The translations under genes were made by a program, and so were the position numbers. A stretch of DNA of 36,316 nucleotides, from the IMG/VR virus record IMGVR_UViG_3300025138_000133, positions 1 through 36,316 of that record. One strand, given 5' to 3'. The notes below the pieces were generated by a model, which was not told where the DNA came from, ran no database searches, and saw nothing but the letters and a program-made list of their open reading frames with translations. Shown one piece after another: positions 1 through 8,246 of this stretch (its first letter is position 1; every line of letters starts with the position of its first letter). Origin of the DNA: a virus.

Positions 1-1
1 C

Positions 2-244
2 AAATACGGGGCTCATGTTTCTGGACATAATTACCAAAGCTTAGGTGTGTGTTATATAGGAGGCATGAGTAAAGACATGAAAGACTGGGAAGACACTAGA
101 ACCGATGAACAAAAAAAATCATTAATAATTTTATTAAAAAATTTAAAAAAATTTCACCCTGAAGCCATTATATATGGCCATAGAGATTTTTCTACTAAAA
201 GCTGCCCAAGTTTTGATGCAAAACAAGAATACAAAGATTTATGA
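2..244 (+). CDS. Endolysin, N-acetylmuramoyl-L-alanine amidase (5' truncated)
   Basis: C-terminal about 80 residues of a peptidoglycan amidase of the Amidase_2/T7 lysozyme family; the reading frame is open from base 2, so the N-terminus lies outside the window. Family enzymes cut the bond between N-acetylmuramic acid and L-alanine using zinc held by two His and one Cys. Visible here are GAHVSGHN, a typical substrate-loop motif, and GHRDFSTKSCPSFD. In the latter, His (codon 179-181), Lys six residues on and Cys eight residues on (203-205) match the spacing of T7 lysozyme His122/Lys128/Cys130. The first zinc His is outside the window. The stop TGA overlaps the holin ATG (ATGA), giving a coupled lysis pair. 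T7 lysozyme also inhibits phage RNA polymerase; nothing here tests that. Confidence 0.93.
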   Translation, partial: KYGAHVSGHNYQSLGVCYIGGMSKDMKDWEDTRTDEQKKSLIILLKNLKKFHPEAIIYGHRDFSTKSCPSFDAKQEYKDL

Positions 245-645
245 ATATATGGAATAAAATTTTTGGATCAGCAGGCATAGAGGTTGCAGATAAAGTAACA
301 GGCATAGTGGATAAATTTATTCAAACGCCTGATGAAAAAGTAGCGTTTAAAAAAGAGATGTTAAGAATATTTCATAATGCTGCTAATGAAGAACAAAAAA
401 ACGTAACAGAAAGGTGGAAAAGCGATATGACTTCAGATAGCTTGTTATCAAAATCTGTTCGGCCAGCTGTACTAATTTTTCTAATAACCAGCACAATCTT
501 GCTTATTTTTATTGACTCAGGATTTATTACCTTTGTAGTTGATGATGAGTGGAAAGATCTTTTAAAAGTTTTGCTAGTAACTGTTGTTGCTGCATACTTT
601 GGAGGACGCTCATACGAAAAAGGAACTAAAATTAAAAATAAGTAA
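241..645 (+). CDS. Holin, 3TM/GTA-type family
   Basis: 134-aa membrane protein directly after the endolysin, overlapping it by 4 nt. The N-terminal 65 residues are amphipathic and charged. They end in ERWKSDMTSDSLLSKSVRP, a signature I associate with the GTA_holin_3TM family (PF11351). Two hydrophobic segments follow, at about residues 73-94 and 106-120, and then a basic tail. The family forms inner-membrane lesions that release the endolysin at the end of infection. No separate spanin is seen, so outer-membrane disruption is either encoded elsewhere or not by a classical spanin. The stop overlaps the next ATG (TAATG). Confidence 0.85.
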   Translation: MNIWNKIFGSAGIEVADKVTGIVDKFIQTPDEKVAFKKEMLRIFHNAANEEQKNVTERWKSDMTSDSLLSKSVRPAVLIFLITSTILLIFIDSGFITFVVDDEWKDLLKVLLVTVVAAYFGGRSYEKGTKIKNK

Positions 646-1367
646 TGTCTAAAATATCATCGTATCCGATACAATCAATAATAGTAGGAACTGACAAGGT
701 AATTGGTAGTGATGCTATTAATGACATGGCAACAAAGAATTTTACTTTTGATGATATTGCTATTTTTCTTAACACAAACAATAAAATAGAAAGCAACGCA
801 TTAAGGTATCAGTATCAAAACTGGAACACAGGTGATGTAAGAAGGTCTGGAACTATATCTTTTTCAAACTCAGGAGCTGGAACACCTGCCTTTTCTTCTT
901 TAACAACATTTATGTTAAGCAAGTTTATGTTAAAATCAAACATAGACGTTTCTTCGTACTATTCAGTACCACTGATATCTTCAGTAGTTTTAATTTCACA
1001 AAGCGACAATCCTTCAAATTTTGGTGTATATAATTGGAATTCAGCTACACAAGACGGAGCAGAACCTAATTTTTTTGATATAGGATTATCATTTAGAGCT
1101 GGTGCTGGTAACCTTATAAACGATAAAGATTATTTCATATCTTTGCTAACGTATGGCGGAGCTACTTCAGGAGATAAAAATTATGTTTTTTCTCAAGATG
1201 TGGCGGCTAATCCTTGGATTGTAAATCATGGATTAAATAAGTATCCGTCAGTATCTGTTGTTAACTCAGCGTTAGAAACAGTATACGGAGATGTAGATTA
1301 TGATAGTTTAAATCAAGTAACAATAACTTTTAACGGGCCACAAACAGGAAAGGCCTTTTTTAACTAA
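645..1367 (+). CDS. Short tail-fibre-like protein
   Basis: 240-aa protein, mostly beta-strand by composition. The N-terminus (SKISSYPIQSIIVGTDKVIG, then NFTFDDIAIFL) resembles the N-terminus of the 1329-aa fibre at 8247 (MAKIKNTTAYP, DLIIGTDV, TVTFTVSSI), so I read it as a common virion-attachment segment. The last 50 residues (WIVNHGLNKYPSVSVVN, YGDVDYDSLNQVTITFN) match a C-terminal tip/trimerisation module common in marine phage fibres; the 879-aa fibre has a related one (TVTHNLGTRDVMVQIY). There is almost no shaft between head and tip, so this may be a short fibre or a fibre-cap protein. It begins inside the holin stop codon. Confidence 0.6.
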   Translation: MSKISSYPIQSIIVGTDKVIGSDAINDMATKNFTFDDIAIFLNTNNKIESNALRYQYQNWNTGDVRRSGTISFSNSGAGTPAFSSLTTFMLSKFMLKSNIDVSSYYSVPLISSVVLISQSDNPSNFGVYNWNSATQDGAEPNFFDIGLSFRAGAGNLINDKDYFISLLTYGGATSGDKNYVFSQDVAANPWIVNHGLNKYPSVSVVNSALETVYGDVDYDSLNQVTITFNGPQTGKAFFN

Positions 1368-1381
1368 CAAAAAAACATAAC

Positions 1382-1774
1382 ATGAAAAAAATATTATTAA
1401 CATCAGTATTAAGTTTATTTACAATTTTAGCTTCAGCACAATTTATGGTAACAAGCATGATTAGTTCGCCAGCAGACGGAGAAGAAATAAGCTTAGACAA
1501 TTTAACGGACAACATAGGGGTAATGTACACTATGGATAAAATAAGTGCAGGAGTAATGATGAATGGAGATGACTATAATTTTGTAGCAAGATATTCTTTA
1601 GGTGAACGCCTATATGCTTACGGATTAATGACTGAAGATGAAGAAGTGTCTTTAGGAGTTGGGTATGCTTTAAATGTGTGGAAAGAACTATACATAGAGC
1701 CGTCTTATTTATTAGATCTTGAAAACGAAGACTATGAAGGGGAACTTAAACTAAGCTTAACCTATAAATTTTAA
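1382..1774 (+). CDS. Small exported beta-barrel-like protein with signal peptide
   Basis: 130-aa protein with a clear Sec signal peptide: MKKILLTSVLSLFTILASAQ, basic start, hydrophobic core, and an AxA site followed by Q as in many Bacteroidota exported proteins. The mature part, about 110 residues, is rich in alternating polar/hydrophobic beta-strands. It ends in LSLTYKF; a terminal Phe after alternating residues is the classic outer-membrane beta-barrel C-terminal signal. By inference it is a phage-made periplasmic or outer-membrane protein of the infected host. Candidate roles are superinfection exclusion, receptor masking or lysis aid; none is shown. It sits between two fibre genes, which favours a receptor-related role. 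It is too short for a large barrel (room for about 8 strands). Confidence 0.6.
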   Translation: MKKILLTSVLSLFTILASAQFMVTSMISSPADGEEISLDNLTDNIGVMYTMDKISAGVMMNGDDYNFVARYSLGERLYAYGLMTEDEEVSLGVGYALNVWKELYIEPSYLLDLENEDYEGELKLSLTYKF

Positions 1775-1794
1775 CAATATAAAACACAGATAAC

Positions 1795-4434
1795 ATGGCA
1801 ATTAATTTTTTACAAAATGTCTCGCTCAATAACACAGAGCTACAAAACTTTAAAGTACAGAATGTAACTTCTGATCCTTCCGTAACAGGGGAAGGTCAGT
1901 TAATCTATAGATCAGACTCTAATGTTCTAAAATTTTACAATGGAGCTAGTTGGATTACTTTAGATAGTAACGCTGGTACAGTTACATCTGTAGGTGTTTC
2001 AAGTAACTACTTTACTATTGGTAGTTCTCCGATAACTTCTAGTGGGACAATATCTGTAGATATGCCAGCATCTGGAGTTACCGCAGCATCTTATACTCTT
2101 GCAAGTATTACTGTTGATTCAAAAGGATTAATTACATCAGCATCAAGCGGCTCGGTTAATGTAGGGGTTACGACTTTTACTAACGCTAACGGAACATTTG
2201 TTTCGGCATCAACTGTTAACTCATCTGCAACTGGAGCTGTAACAATGGGTACTATTGATTTATCTGCTTCTGGTTCGCCAAGTGGTTCTACGTTCTTAAG
2301 AGGTGATAATGTTTGGGCGTCTGTACCTGGAGGATATACTAATTGGACTTTACAGGGTGATTCAGGGTCTAACTTAACAGTTAATGACGGAGTAACAGTT
2401 GATTTAGCAGGGGGAACAGGAGTTTCTACAGCAACAACAGCTACAGGAATGACTATAACAAACACTGGTGTAACTTCTGCGGTAGCAGGATCAAACATAT
2501 CAGTAAGTGGTGCGACTGGAGCTGTAACTATTGCATATACAGGCGGAACTGGAACTATGAGTTCATGGAATTTGGTTGGTGACTCAGGAAGTCAATCAAT
2601 AACAAACGGAAACAATGCTACTTTTATTGGCGGAACTGGTATTACAACGGCGGCAAGTGCAACTGATGATTTAACAATTACTCTTGATAATACATCGGTA
2701 ACGGCAGGGTCATATACTTCGGCTAACTTTACAGTTGACGCACAAGGTAGAATAACTGCCGCATCTAATGGTGGTGCAGGAACAATGACTTCATGGACTA
2801 TTGGCTCAACGACAGGATCAAATCAAACTGTTAGTAATGGTCAAGTAGTAGATGTTGTTGGTGGAACATACATTAGCGGTTCTATTGCGGGAACAAGAAC
2901 AGTAACTTTAGCTCACGATACTACATCAAGAAGCGATACTACTAGTACAAGTTCTCCAGGATCGGCAGGAACGTTTACAGCGGTTGACTCTGTAACAACA
3001 AATAGTACAGGTCACATAACTGCTTTAAATACTAAAACTGTAACAATGCCAACACTACCTACTGTATATAGTGGGTGGTTATTAACAGGAGACAGTGGTA
3101 CATCAGCAAACGTAACGGCTGGCTCAACTGTAGATATACAAGGTGGAACAGGAATAACAACAAGTTCTAACGGATTTATTCTTGATGTTACAAATGATGG
3201 TGTTCTTTCTAATATTGCAGGAACAGGTATTGGGGTAAGTGGAGCTACAGGAAATGTAACAATATCTAATACAGGGGTTACTTCAGCGGTTGCTGGATCT
3301 AATATTAGTGTATCATCAGCAACAGGAGCGGTAACAATAGCTTACACTGGAGGAACAGGAGAAATGACTTCTTGGACTTTAGCGGCAGACAGTGGCTCAA
3401 GCCAATCTATAACTAATGGTAATACAGTAACAATACAAGGTTCAACTGGTATTGATACAGCGGTTAGTGCTACAGATGATGTAACAATTAACTTAGATTT
3501 AAATGAACTAACAACAATTACTTCGGCAGCAGCTACGGCTGAATTAATTATAAATAGTTCTGGTAACAAAAAGATTGATATAGATGACATTCACTTAAAT
3601 CAATTTGGTGATGCTGAAGGGACTATTGACATGGGAGGATTTAAAATCCTAGATGTTGCAACTGGAGTTTCAGGAACCGATGCTGTAAACGTAAATCAAT
3701 TAAACGCTGCCGTTGTAGGTCTATTAGACTTCAAAGGAGGTTTCAATGCAAGCACAGGTGCAATCGTAGGTGGAGGAAACTTAACAAGTGGTGCTTCAAG
3801 AGTTGCTATAGCTGTCGGTGATTTTTATGTTGTTACAGTAGCTGGTAATTTCTTTGGAGATGCTTCAGAGCCATTAGAAATAGGAGATCAGGTTATTGCT
3901 CAAACTGCTGCTGTTCAAGGAGCTTCGGTAATTGGAGACTTTGTAACAGTACAGGCGAATATTGATATTGCAACAACTACTACAGTAGGTTTAGTAAGTG
4001 TTCCAACATCAGGAGGAATTAATGTAAGTGCAGCAGGAGCAATATCTTTAGATTCGGGAGCAGATGCTTCTTCAGGTTCTGCAACACAAACGTCATCTAT
4101 TACTACTAATGCTTATGGTCAGGTTACAAGTCAGTCAAATACAACTATTGCAATACCAGCATCACAAATTACAGACTTTTGTCAAGCGGTAACAACTTGT
4201 ATTGGTAATAATCATAATGCTGTTGCAAATATTGGTAACAATTCAGCAACAACTTACACTGTAACTCACAATTTAGGAACAAGAGATGTAATGGTTCAAA
4301 TTTATCGTAACGAATCTCCTTTTGATGATTTAGGTTGTGGAGTTGAAAGAACTTCAACATCTGCGATTACTATTTCTACAGTAGATCCTTTAGATACAAA
4401 TGAAGCAAGAGTATTGATTACAGAAATACTTTAA
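1795..4434 (+). CDS. Long tail fibre with repeated shaft modules
   Basis: 879-aa Gly/Ser/Thr/Val-rich fibre. The N-terminus (INFLQNVSLNNTELQNFKVQN) followed by an RSDSNVLKFYNGASW-type segment is a common start of phage fibres. The shaft carries five copies of a roughly 45-residue module built on SWxLxGDSGS, NGxxV and GGTGI. It also carries two nearly identical 29-residue blocks, TAGSYTSANFTVDAQGRITA-type motifs, and a PSGSTFLRGDNVWA motif. The C-terminal domain (TYTVTHNLGTRDVMVQIY, then ERTSTSAITI) is a beta tip, preceded by the Cys pair FCQAVTTC. Likely role: host-surface recognition. No chaperone or peptidase domain is recognisable. Confidence 0.8.
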   Translation: MAINFLQNVSLNNTELQNFKVQNVTSDPSVTGEGQLIYRSDSNVLKFYNGASWITLDSNAGTVTSVGVSSNYFTIGSSPITSSGTISVDMPASGVTAASYTLASITVDSKGLITSASSGSVNVGVTTFTNANGTFVSASTVNSSATGAVTMGTIDLSASGSPSGSTFLRGDNVWASVPGGYTNWTLQGDSGSNLTVNDGVTVDLAGGTGVSTATTATGMTITNTGVTSAVAGSNISVSGATGAVTIAYTGGTGTMSSWNLVGDSGSQSITNGNNATFIGGTGITTAASATDDLTITLDNTSVTAGSYTSANFTVDAQGRITAASNGGAGTMTSWTIGSTTGSNQTVSNGQVVDVVGGTYISGSIAGTRTVTLAHDTTSRSDTTSTSSPGSAGTFTAVDSVTTNSTGHITALNTKTVTMPTLPTVYSGWLLTGDSGTSANVTAGSTVDIQGGTGITTSSNGFILDVTNDGVLSNIAGTGIGVSGATGNVTISNTGVTSAVAGSNISVSSATGAVTIAYTGGTGEMTSWTLAADSGSSQSITNGNTVTIQGSTGIDTAVSATDDVTINLDLNELTTITSAAATAELIINSSGNKKIDIDDIHLNQFGDAEGTIDMGGFKILDVATGVSGTDAVNVNQLNAAVVGLLDFKGGFNASTGAIVGGGNLTSGASRVAIAVGDFYVVTVAGNFFGDASEPLEIGDQVIAQTAAVQGASVIGDFVTVQANIDIATTTTVGLVSVPTSGGINVSAAGAISLDSGADASSGSATQTSSITTNAYGQVTSQSNTTIAIPASQITDFCQAVTTCIGNNHNAVANIGNNSATTYTVTHNLGTRDVMVQIYRNESPFDDLGCGVERTSTSAITISTVDPLDTNEARVLITEIL
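2467..2553 (+). repeat. 29-codon shaft repeat, copy A
   Basis: Encodes GVTSAVAGSNISVS-G-ATGAVTIAY plus TGGTG. Copy B at 3274-3360 encodes the same residues except one Gly to Ser change. By direct comparison only 8 of 29 codons are identical; 20 differ synonymously. Confidence 0.9.
3274..3360 (+). repeat. 29-codon shaft repeat, copy B
   Basis: Partner of the copy at 2467-2553, with one amino-acid difference (Ser for Gly at position 15) and mostly different synonymous codons. Both copies are followed by a GDSG module, so the duplicated unit may have been larger. Confidence 0.9.
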
Positions 4435-4488
4435 TCTAAATCACATATACGGGTTTAAATATTGGCATAACGCTTTTATTTAAATTCG

Positions 4489-4496
4489 TATATTTG
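4489..4496 (+). promoter_or_regulatory. Promoter-like TATATTTG, Bacteroidota -7 motif
   Basis: Matches the TAnnTTTG -7 motif recognised by Bacteroidota primary sigma factor. It lies in the 84-nt gap before the 831-aa fibre; a TTGG lies 24 nt upstream, slightly far for a -33 element. The predicted transcript would start about 17 nt before the ATG at 4519. Confidence 0.55.
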
Positions 4497-4518
4497 TAAA
4501 AATCAAATAAAAATAACT

Positions 4519-7014
4519 ATGTCTTCTTGTAATATAACAGATAATAGATGGTTTTGTGATAACGTAAAAATTAAAATGGGGGATGGAGGCCCTGGAAGCG
4601 GTGGCAACCAAGTACCAGATTTTACTATTTATCATGATGCCCCTGGCGGATCCTCTAATATAAACTATATTACAGCTACAAAGTTTGCAAGTTCTGATCC
4701 TAATGATCCAAATCCAAGGCCAATATACATACAAGCTACCGAAACAAGAATAGAGGGTGTTGATGATATTATGGCAACCTTCATACAGGCAAGTAATTAT
4801 GTAGGGGGAAATAGTGCTGTAAATTTATATGCTGATAACAGCATAAGATTTACAACAACAACAGCGGGTGCAACCGTTAATGGAGCGTTAACAATAAACA
4901 CAATAGTTAATGCAGGTACTGATACTGATAAGTTTTTAGTATCAGGGGCAAGCGGTACGGTTAAGTTTAGAACAGGTGCTGAAGTAAGAAGTGATATAGG
5001 TGCAGGAACAGGAAATGGAACGGTAACAAGTGTAGGATTTTCTCATGGAGGAAATGCTTTTACAACAGGTGGTGCGCCAGTAACAAGTAATGGTACAATT
5101 TCCATTACAATGGCAGGTAGTTCTTCACAGTATGTTAACGGAGCAGGTAACCTTACCTCTTTTCCAAGTATACCTGCGGCAGCAAACAATGCAACTATTA
5201 CTATTGCTGGTGCTGATGGTATCCGTATAAATAATGGTGCTAGTGGTAACTTTACAACTGACCAGTCTGTTGCTGAGACTATAACGGTTACAATGGACTA
5301 TTCTGGAGCAGATAATTTTATATTAGGAAGTGCAGTCGCAACTGGTACTGCTATACAAACAACAGATAAAATAATATATAGTGATGTAAATGATAATGAT
5401 ATATACTATGGAAATGTAAGTGATTTACCGTTTGACAACTCAGGCGGTACAATGTCTAGTTGGAATTTAACTGGAGATAGTGGAGGATCGGCTCAAATTG
5501 ATCAAGGAGATACTGTTGATATTGCTGGAGGTACAAATATAACTACTACACGATCATCTAACACTGTTACAATAACTAATGACGTTGTTAATAATAATCA
5601 GTTAGTAAATGGAGCACTTTATACAACTAATACAGGAACTGTAACAGGAACTGGAGTTTCAACAAGATTAGCTTTTTGGAGCGGGACAAGTTCTTTGTCA
5701 AGCGATGCAGGATTAACATATAATAACGCAACAGATGCTTTATCGGTATCAGGGGCAGTAACATGGAGTGGCGGTGGGTCAACAGAGTCTAATTCTGCTT
5801 ATGACAATATGATTACAGGCTTTTCTGACGGAGGTTCTTCTACAATAACACTAACACTTACACAACAAGACGGTGGCACTTTAACTACATCGTTTGGTAA
5901 TCCACAAGGTACAGTTACTGAAGTAGGAATATCTCATACAGGTAATGCTTTTGCTGTTAGCGGAACGCCAATTAATTCAAGTGGAACTTTAGCTATTGAT
6001 ATGCAAGGAACCTCATCTCAGTATATTAATGGAGCGGGAAATCTTATTACTTTTCCAAATATACCTTCTTCAGCAAACAACCCAACAATTACACTAACTG
6101 CTGGAACAGGATTAACAGGAGGTGGAACTTTTACTCTTAATCAGTCTGGTGCAAGTACAATTACTTTTAATGCTTCTAATAATGGAACTGTTACTCAAGT
6201 AGCAACAGGTAGTGGGCTTACGGGTGGAACAATAACAAGCACAGGAACTTTATCGGTTGATTATAGTTCAGCAGGATTGATAGCTGATTGTCCAGCAGGA
6301 ACAGGATCAATAAGTGAGAATGATTTTATAATGATAGGGAAGGATGATTCAGGTTCTGGAGAAACAAGAACTTATGAGGTACAAGAGCTTTCATCATTTT
6401 TTGGATCTGGATCTGTAACTTCGGTTTCAGCTGCAAACCCAACCACTGGTGGGGCAGCGTCTAATCCTCTTTTTATTTCAGGATCTTCAACAGTAAATCC
6501 AACAGTAAATCTTAATCAAAATTTAATAACTAATCTTTCAAATTTAGTTGAAGTAGAATCCACAACAGGAAATGGAGGGGGTGTTATTACAGGAACGTGG
6601 AATGCCAACACAATACTAGAAAAAACAGGATCTACAGCTGGAGTTTACCAAGGAGAGGTTGTTTATTTTGGCTCTGGTTCTGTAGCAAAAGGAAAATTAT
6701 ATGTTTTAAAAGCTGGTGATTGGGTAGCGGCAGATGCAGACGATGTAACTAAATCTCAAGGATTAATAGCTATTGCTATTGCAACAGGAACAGCTACAGC
6801 GGTTGGTATGTTAACAAGAGGAATGTATACTTTAAGTTACGATCCTGCATTTGATGATGGAGATATATTATACTTATCTACTACAGAAGGGCAAATGTAT
6901 TATGAGCCGCCCTCTGGTTCCCAAAGAGTTGTGAGGATATTAGCAACCGCTCTTTCAGCAAGCTCAGGAGAAATATTCTTTCACCCAGACAATACGTTTA
7001 TTGAATTAAGTTAA
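4519..7014 (+). CDS. Tail fibre / receptor-binding protein
   Basis: 831-aa Gly/Thr/Ser-rich fibre. The N-terminal 35 residues are Cys- and Gly-containing (SSCNITDNRWFC, MGDGGPGSGG). A segment with KFLVSGASGTVKFRTGAEV then SDIGAG marks the start of the shaft; such segments are common in phage fibres. A roughly 63-residue block occurs twice (5017-5206 and 5908-6096) and one GDSG module lies at about 5450-5590. The C-terminal 120 residues form a separate domain, with YQGEVVYFGSGSVAKGKLY, GMLTRGMYTLSYDP, ILYLSTTEGQ and GEIFFHPDNTFIELS. This resembles a beta-rich tip or decoration-like domain seen at many phage fibre ends. It is preceded by its own promoter-like motif and followed one base later by the LamG gene. 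Confidence 0.8.
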   Translation: MSSCNITDNRWFCDNVKIKMGDGGPGSGGNQVPDFTIYHDAPGGSSNINYITATKFASSDPNDPNPRPIYIQATETRIEGVDDIMATFIQASNYVGGNSAVNLYADNSIRFTTTTAGATVNGALTINTIVNAGTDTDKFLVSGASGTVKFRTGAEVRSDIGAGTGNGTVTSVGFSHGGNAFTTGGAPVTSNGTISITMAGSSSQYVNGAGNLTSFPSIPAAANNATITIAGADGIRINNGASGNFTTDQSVAETITVTMDYSGADNFILGSAVATGTAIQTTDKIIYSDVNDNDIYYGNVSDLPFDNSGGTMSSWNLTGDSGGSAQIDQGDTVDIAGGTNITTTRSSNTVTITNDVVNNNQLVNGALYTTNTGTVTGTGVSTRLAFWSGTSSLSSDAGLTYNNATDALSVSGAVTWSGGGSTESNSAYDNMITGFSDGGSSTITLTLTQQDGGTLTTSFGNPQGTVTEVGISHTGNAFAVSGTPINSSGTLAIDMQGTSSQYINGAGNLITFPNIPSSANNPTITLTAGTGLTGGGTFTLNQSGASTITFNASNNGTVTQVATGSGLTGGTITSTGTLSVDYSSAGLIADCPAGTGSISENDFIMIGKDDSGSGETRTYEVQELSSFFGSGSVTSVSAANPTTGGAASNPLFISGSSTVNPTVNLNQNLITNLSNLVEVESTTGNGGGVITGTWNANTILEKTGSTAGVYQGEVVYFGSGSVAKGKLYVLKAGDWVAADADDVTKSQGLIAIAIATGTATAVGMLTRGMYTLSYDPAFDDGDILYLSTTEGQMYYEPPSGSQRVVRILATALSASSGEIFFHPDNTFIELS
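5017..5206 (+). repeat. 63-residue fibre block, copy 1
   Basis: Pattern GTVTxVGxSHxGNAF, GTISITM, SSQYVNGAGNL, FPSIP, ANNxTIT. Copy 2 is at 5908-6096; the two are roughly 60% identical in protein by eye. Confidence 0.85.
5908..6096 (+). repeat. 63-residue fibre block, copy 2
   Basis: Pattern GTVTEVGISHTGNAF, SSQYINGAGNL, FPNIP, ANNPTIT. Partner of the block at 5017-5206. The YxNGAGNL motif probably marks one structural repeat of the trimeric shaft. Confidence 0.85.
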
Positions 7015-7015
7015 T

Positions 7016-7897
7016 ATGACGATATCTAAATTAAACACGATATTGTATAATTCAATAAACAAGGTAGAAACAATTTCTACATCAGGTATTGAGCAAATAA
7101 ACACAATAGATACTCCTTCAAGTTTTGCTACAAACTATTCAATAGAGGGTAATGGATCAAATCAATATATATCTTTAGGAAATAGAGAAAATACAGGATT
7201 AAATCCTACAGAAGCACAAATTAATGGCGATGGATATACTTGGACTCAATGGATTTATATTGATGATTTGTCTACTACTTTTCAGTTGTATTCTTTAGGT
7301 GTAAGTGGGACTAATAATTACTATGGTATACAAATGGTAGTAAATAGAAACGCTGCTTTTGTATTTCATTTCTTTGGATTAAATGGTACTAGTCCTGGTG
7401 CGGGAACAAATAATCGTTTGACTAAACGAACTCAAAACAGTACAATATCTACAGGACAATGGTATCATCTTGGGGTTGTTGTCCCTACAAATGGTTATGA
7501 TGATAATTCATCTTGGAAAATGTATATTAATGGCTCGGAATATTCAGGAACGTATATAGATTCAGGAAATACAAGTCTTAATTTAGCTTACAGCGGTAAC
7601 TCTAATCTTGGAGCTTGGCAAAGAGCAGGAACAACTTTATCTAATCTTTTTGATGGAGAAATAAATAATGCAGCAATTTTTAGTAAAGGACTTAACGCAA
7701 GTAATATGGCTGCTATTTATAATAGTGGAACTCCAATAGATTTAAGTTCAAATTCTGGCAACTATACTGAGTCAGCAGCCCTTGAAGCTTGGTGGAGATT
7801 TAATGAAGGAACGGGTACATCTTATACTGACAGCACAGGTAATGGATATACTGGTTCAGGCGTTAACAGTCCAACATGGAGCACCAATACTCCATAA
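7016..7897 (+). CDS. LamG/concanavalin A-like lectin-domain protein
   Basis: 293-aa protein starting one base after the fibre stop (TAATATG). After about 35 residues comes a jelly-roll domain of the Laminin_G_3 type: YSIEGNGSNQYISLG near the start, YTWTQWIYIDD, STGQWYHLGVVVP, SSWKMYINGSEYSG, FDGEINNAAIFSKGLNASNM. A last motif, ALEAWWRFNEGTGTSYTDST, is typical of these domains. The fold usually binds glycans or proteins. Likely role: a cell-surface glycan-binding subunit at the fibre tip, co-expressed with the 831-aa fibre. No signal peptide is seen, which fits a virion protein. Confidence 0.8.
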   Translation: MTISKLNTILYNSINKVETISTSGIEQINTIDTPSSFATNYSIEGNGSNQYISLGNRENTGLNPTEAQINGDGYTWTQWIYIDDLSTTFQLYSLGVSGTNNYYGIQMVVNRNAAFVFHFFGLNGTSPGAGTNNRLTKRTQNSTISTGQWYHLGVVVPTNGYDDNSSWKMYINGSEYSGTYIDSGNTSLNLAYSGNSNLGAWQRAGTTLSNLFDGEINNAAIFSKGLNASNMAAIYNSGTPIDLSSNSGNYTESAALEAWWRFNEGTGTSYTDSTGNGYTGSGVNSPTWSTNTP

Positions 7898-7919
7898 CAA
7901 TTACATAAAAAAACTTTTG

Positions 7920-7927
7920 TATCTTTG
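7920..7927 (+). promoter_or_regulatory. Promoter-like TATCTTTG, Bacteroidota -7 motif
   Basis: TAnnTTTG match in the 61-nt gap after the LamG gene, extended downstream to TATCTTTGTTAAATTAATAA. Nearly the same extended sequence occurs at 21645. No clear -33 TTG is seen. Predicted leader is about 26 nt to the ATG at 7959. Confidence 0.6.
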
Positions 7928-7958
7928 TTAAATTAATAACTTAAATAAATATAATATA

Positions 7959-8234
7959 ATGGAAGAAAAAACTAAAAAATTAACGGAAAAAGAATTAACG
8001 GTTCTTCAAGAATTACAAGCAGAGTTTAATCAGTTAAAAATGAGCTTGGGTGATACCATTTTGCAACAAAAACAGTTTATGGAACAGATAGAAGAAGTTA
8101 AAGGAAAGTTTCAAGAACAAGAGTTAAGCTTAATGGAGATATATGGTAAAAACGCCACTATAGATTTACAAACTGGAAATGTTACTGATCCCCCAAAAGA
8201 AGAAGAGGCTGCGGACTTGAAGATAGAAAAATAA
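7959..8234 (+). CDS. Small coiled-coil protein
   Basis: 91-aa, highly charged helical protein. Residues 5-65 have heptad-like spacing of Leu/Ile/Met with Glu/Lys/Gln, so a coiled coil is likely. It ends with YGKNATIDLQTGNVTDPP and a Glu-rich tail. I recall similar small proteins (coiled coil plus INLQTGEV-like ending) next to structural genes of marine phages, with no function assigned. It may help fibre folding or assembly, since it sits between two fibre genes and is the first gene after a promoter-like motif; this is inference. Confidence 0.55.
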   Translation: MEEKTKKLTEKELTVLQELQAEFNQLKMSLGDTILQQKQFMEQIEEVKGKFQEQELSLMEIYGKNATIDLQTGNVTDPPKEEEAADLKIEK

Positions 8235-8246
8235 AAATGCAACCCT

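Larger units (their letters stand above)
2335..3510 (+). repeat. Five diverged copies of a GDSG shaft module
   Basis: Within the 879-aa fibre, modules start near 2335, 2554, 2785, 3066 and 3364. Each has the pattern [YTM]xSWxLxGDSG, a short NG-turn, GGTGI and a TITxxTGV-type strand. Single copies of the same module occur in the 831-aa fibre (about 5450-5590) and the 1329-aa fibre (about 10375-10530). The copies are protein repeats: their DNA is only weakly alike. Confidence 0.7.

Noticed and set aside
2091-2498. Minus-strand ORF of 135 aa opposite the 879-aa fibre
   Set aside because: Pro/Val-rich antisense product of the Gly/Thr-rich fibre repeat codons; no start context, and the + frame is clearly coding.
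4435-4518. tRNA or small RNA in the 84-base gap
   Set aside because: No cloverleaf, T-loop or CCA is visible; the gap is explained by a promoter-like motif.
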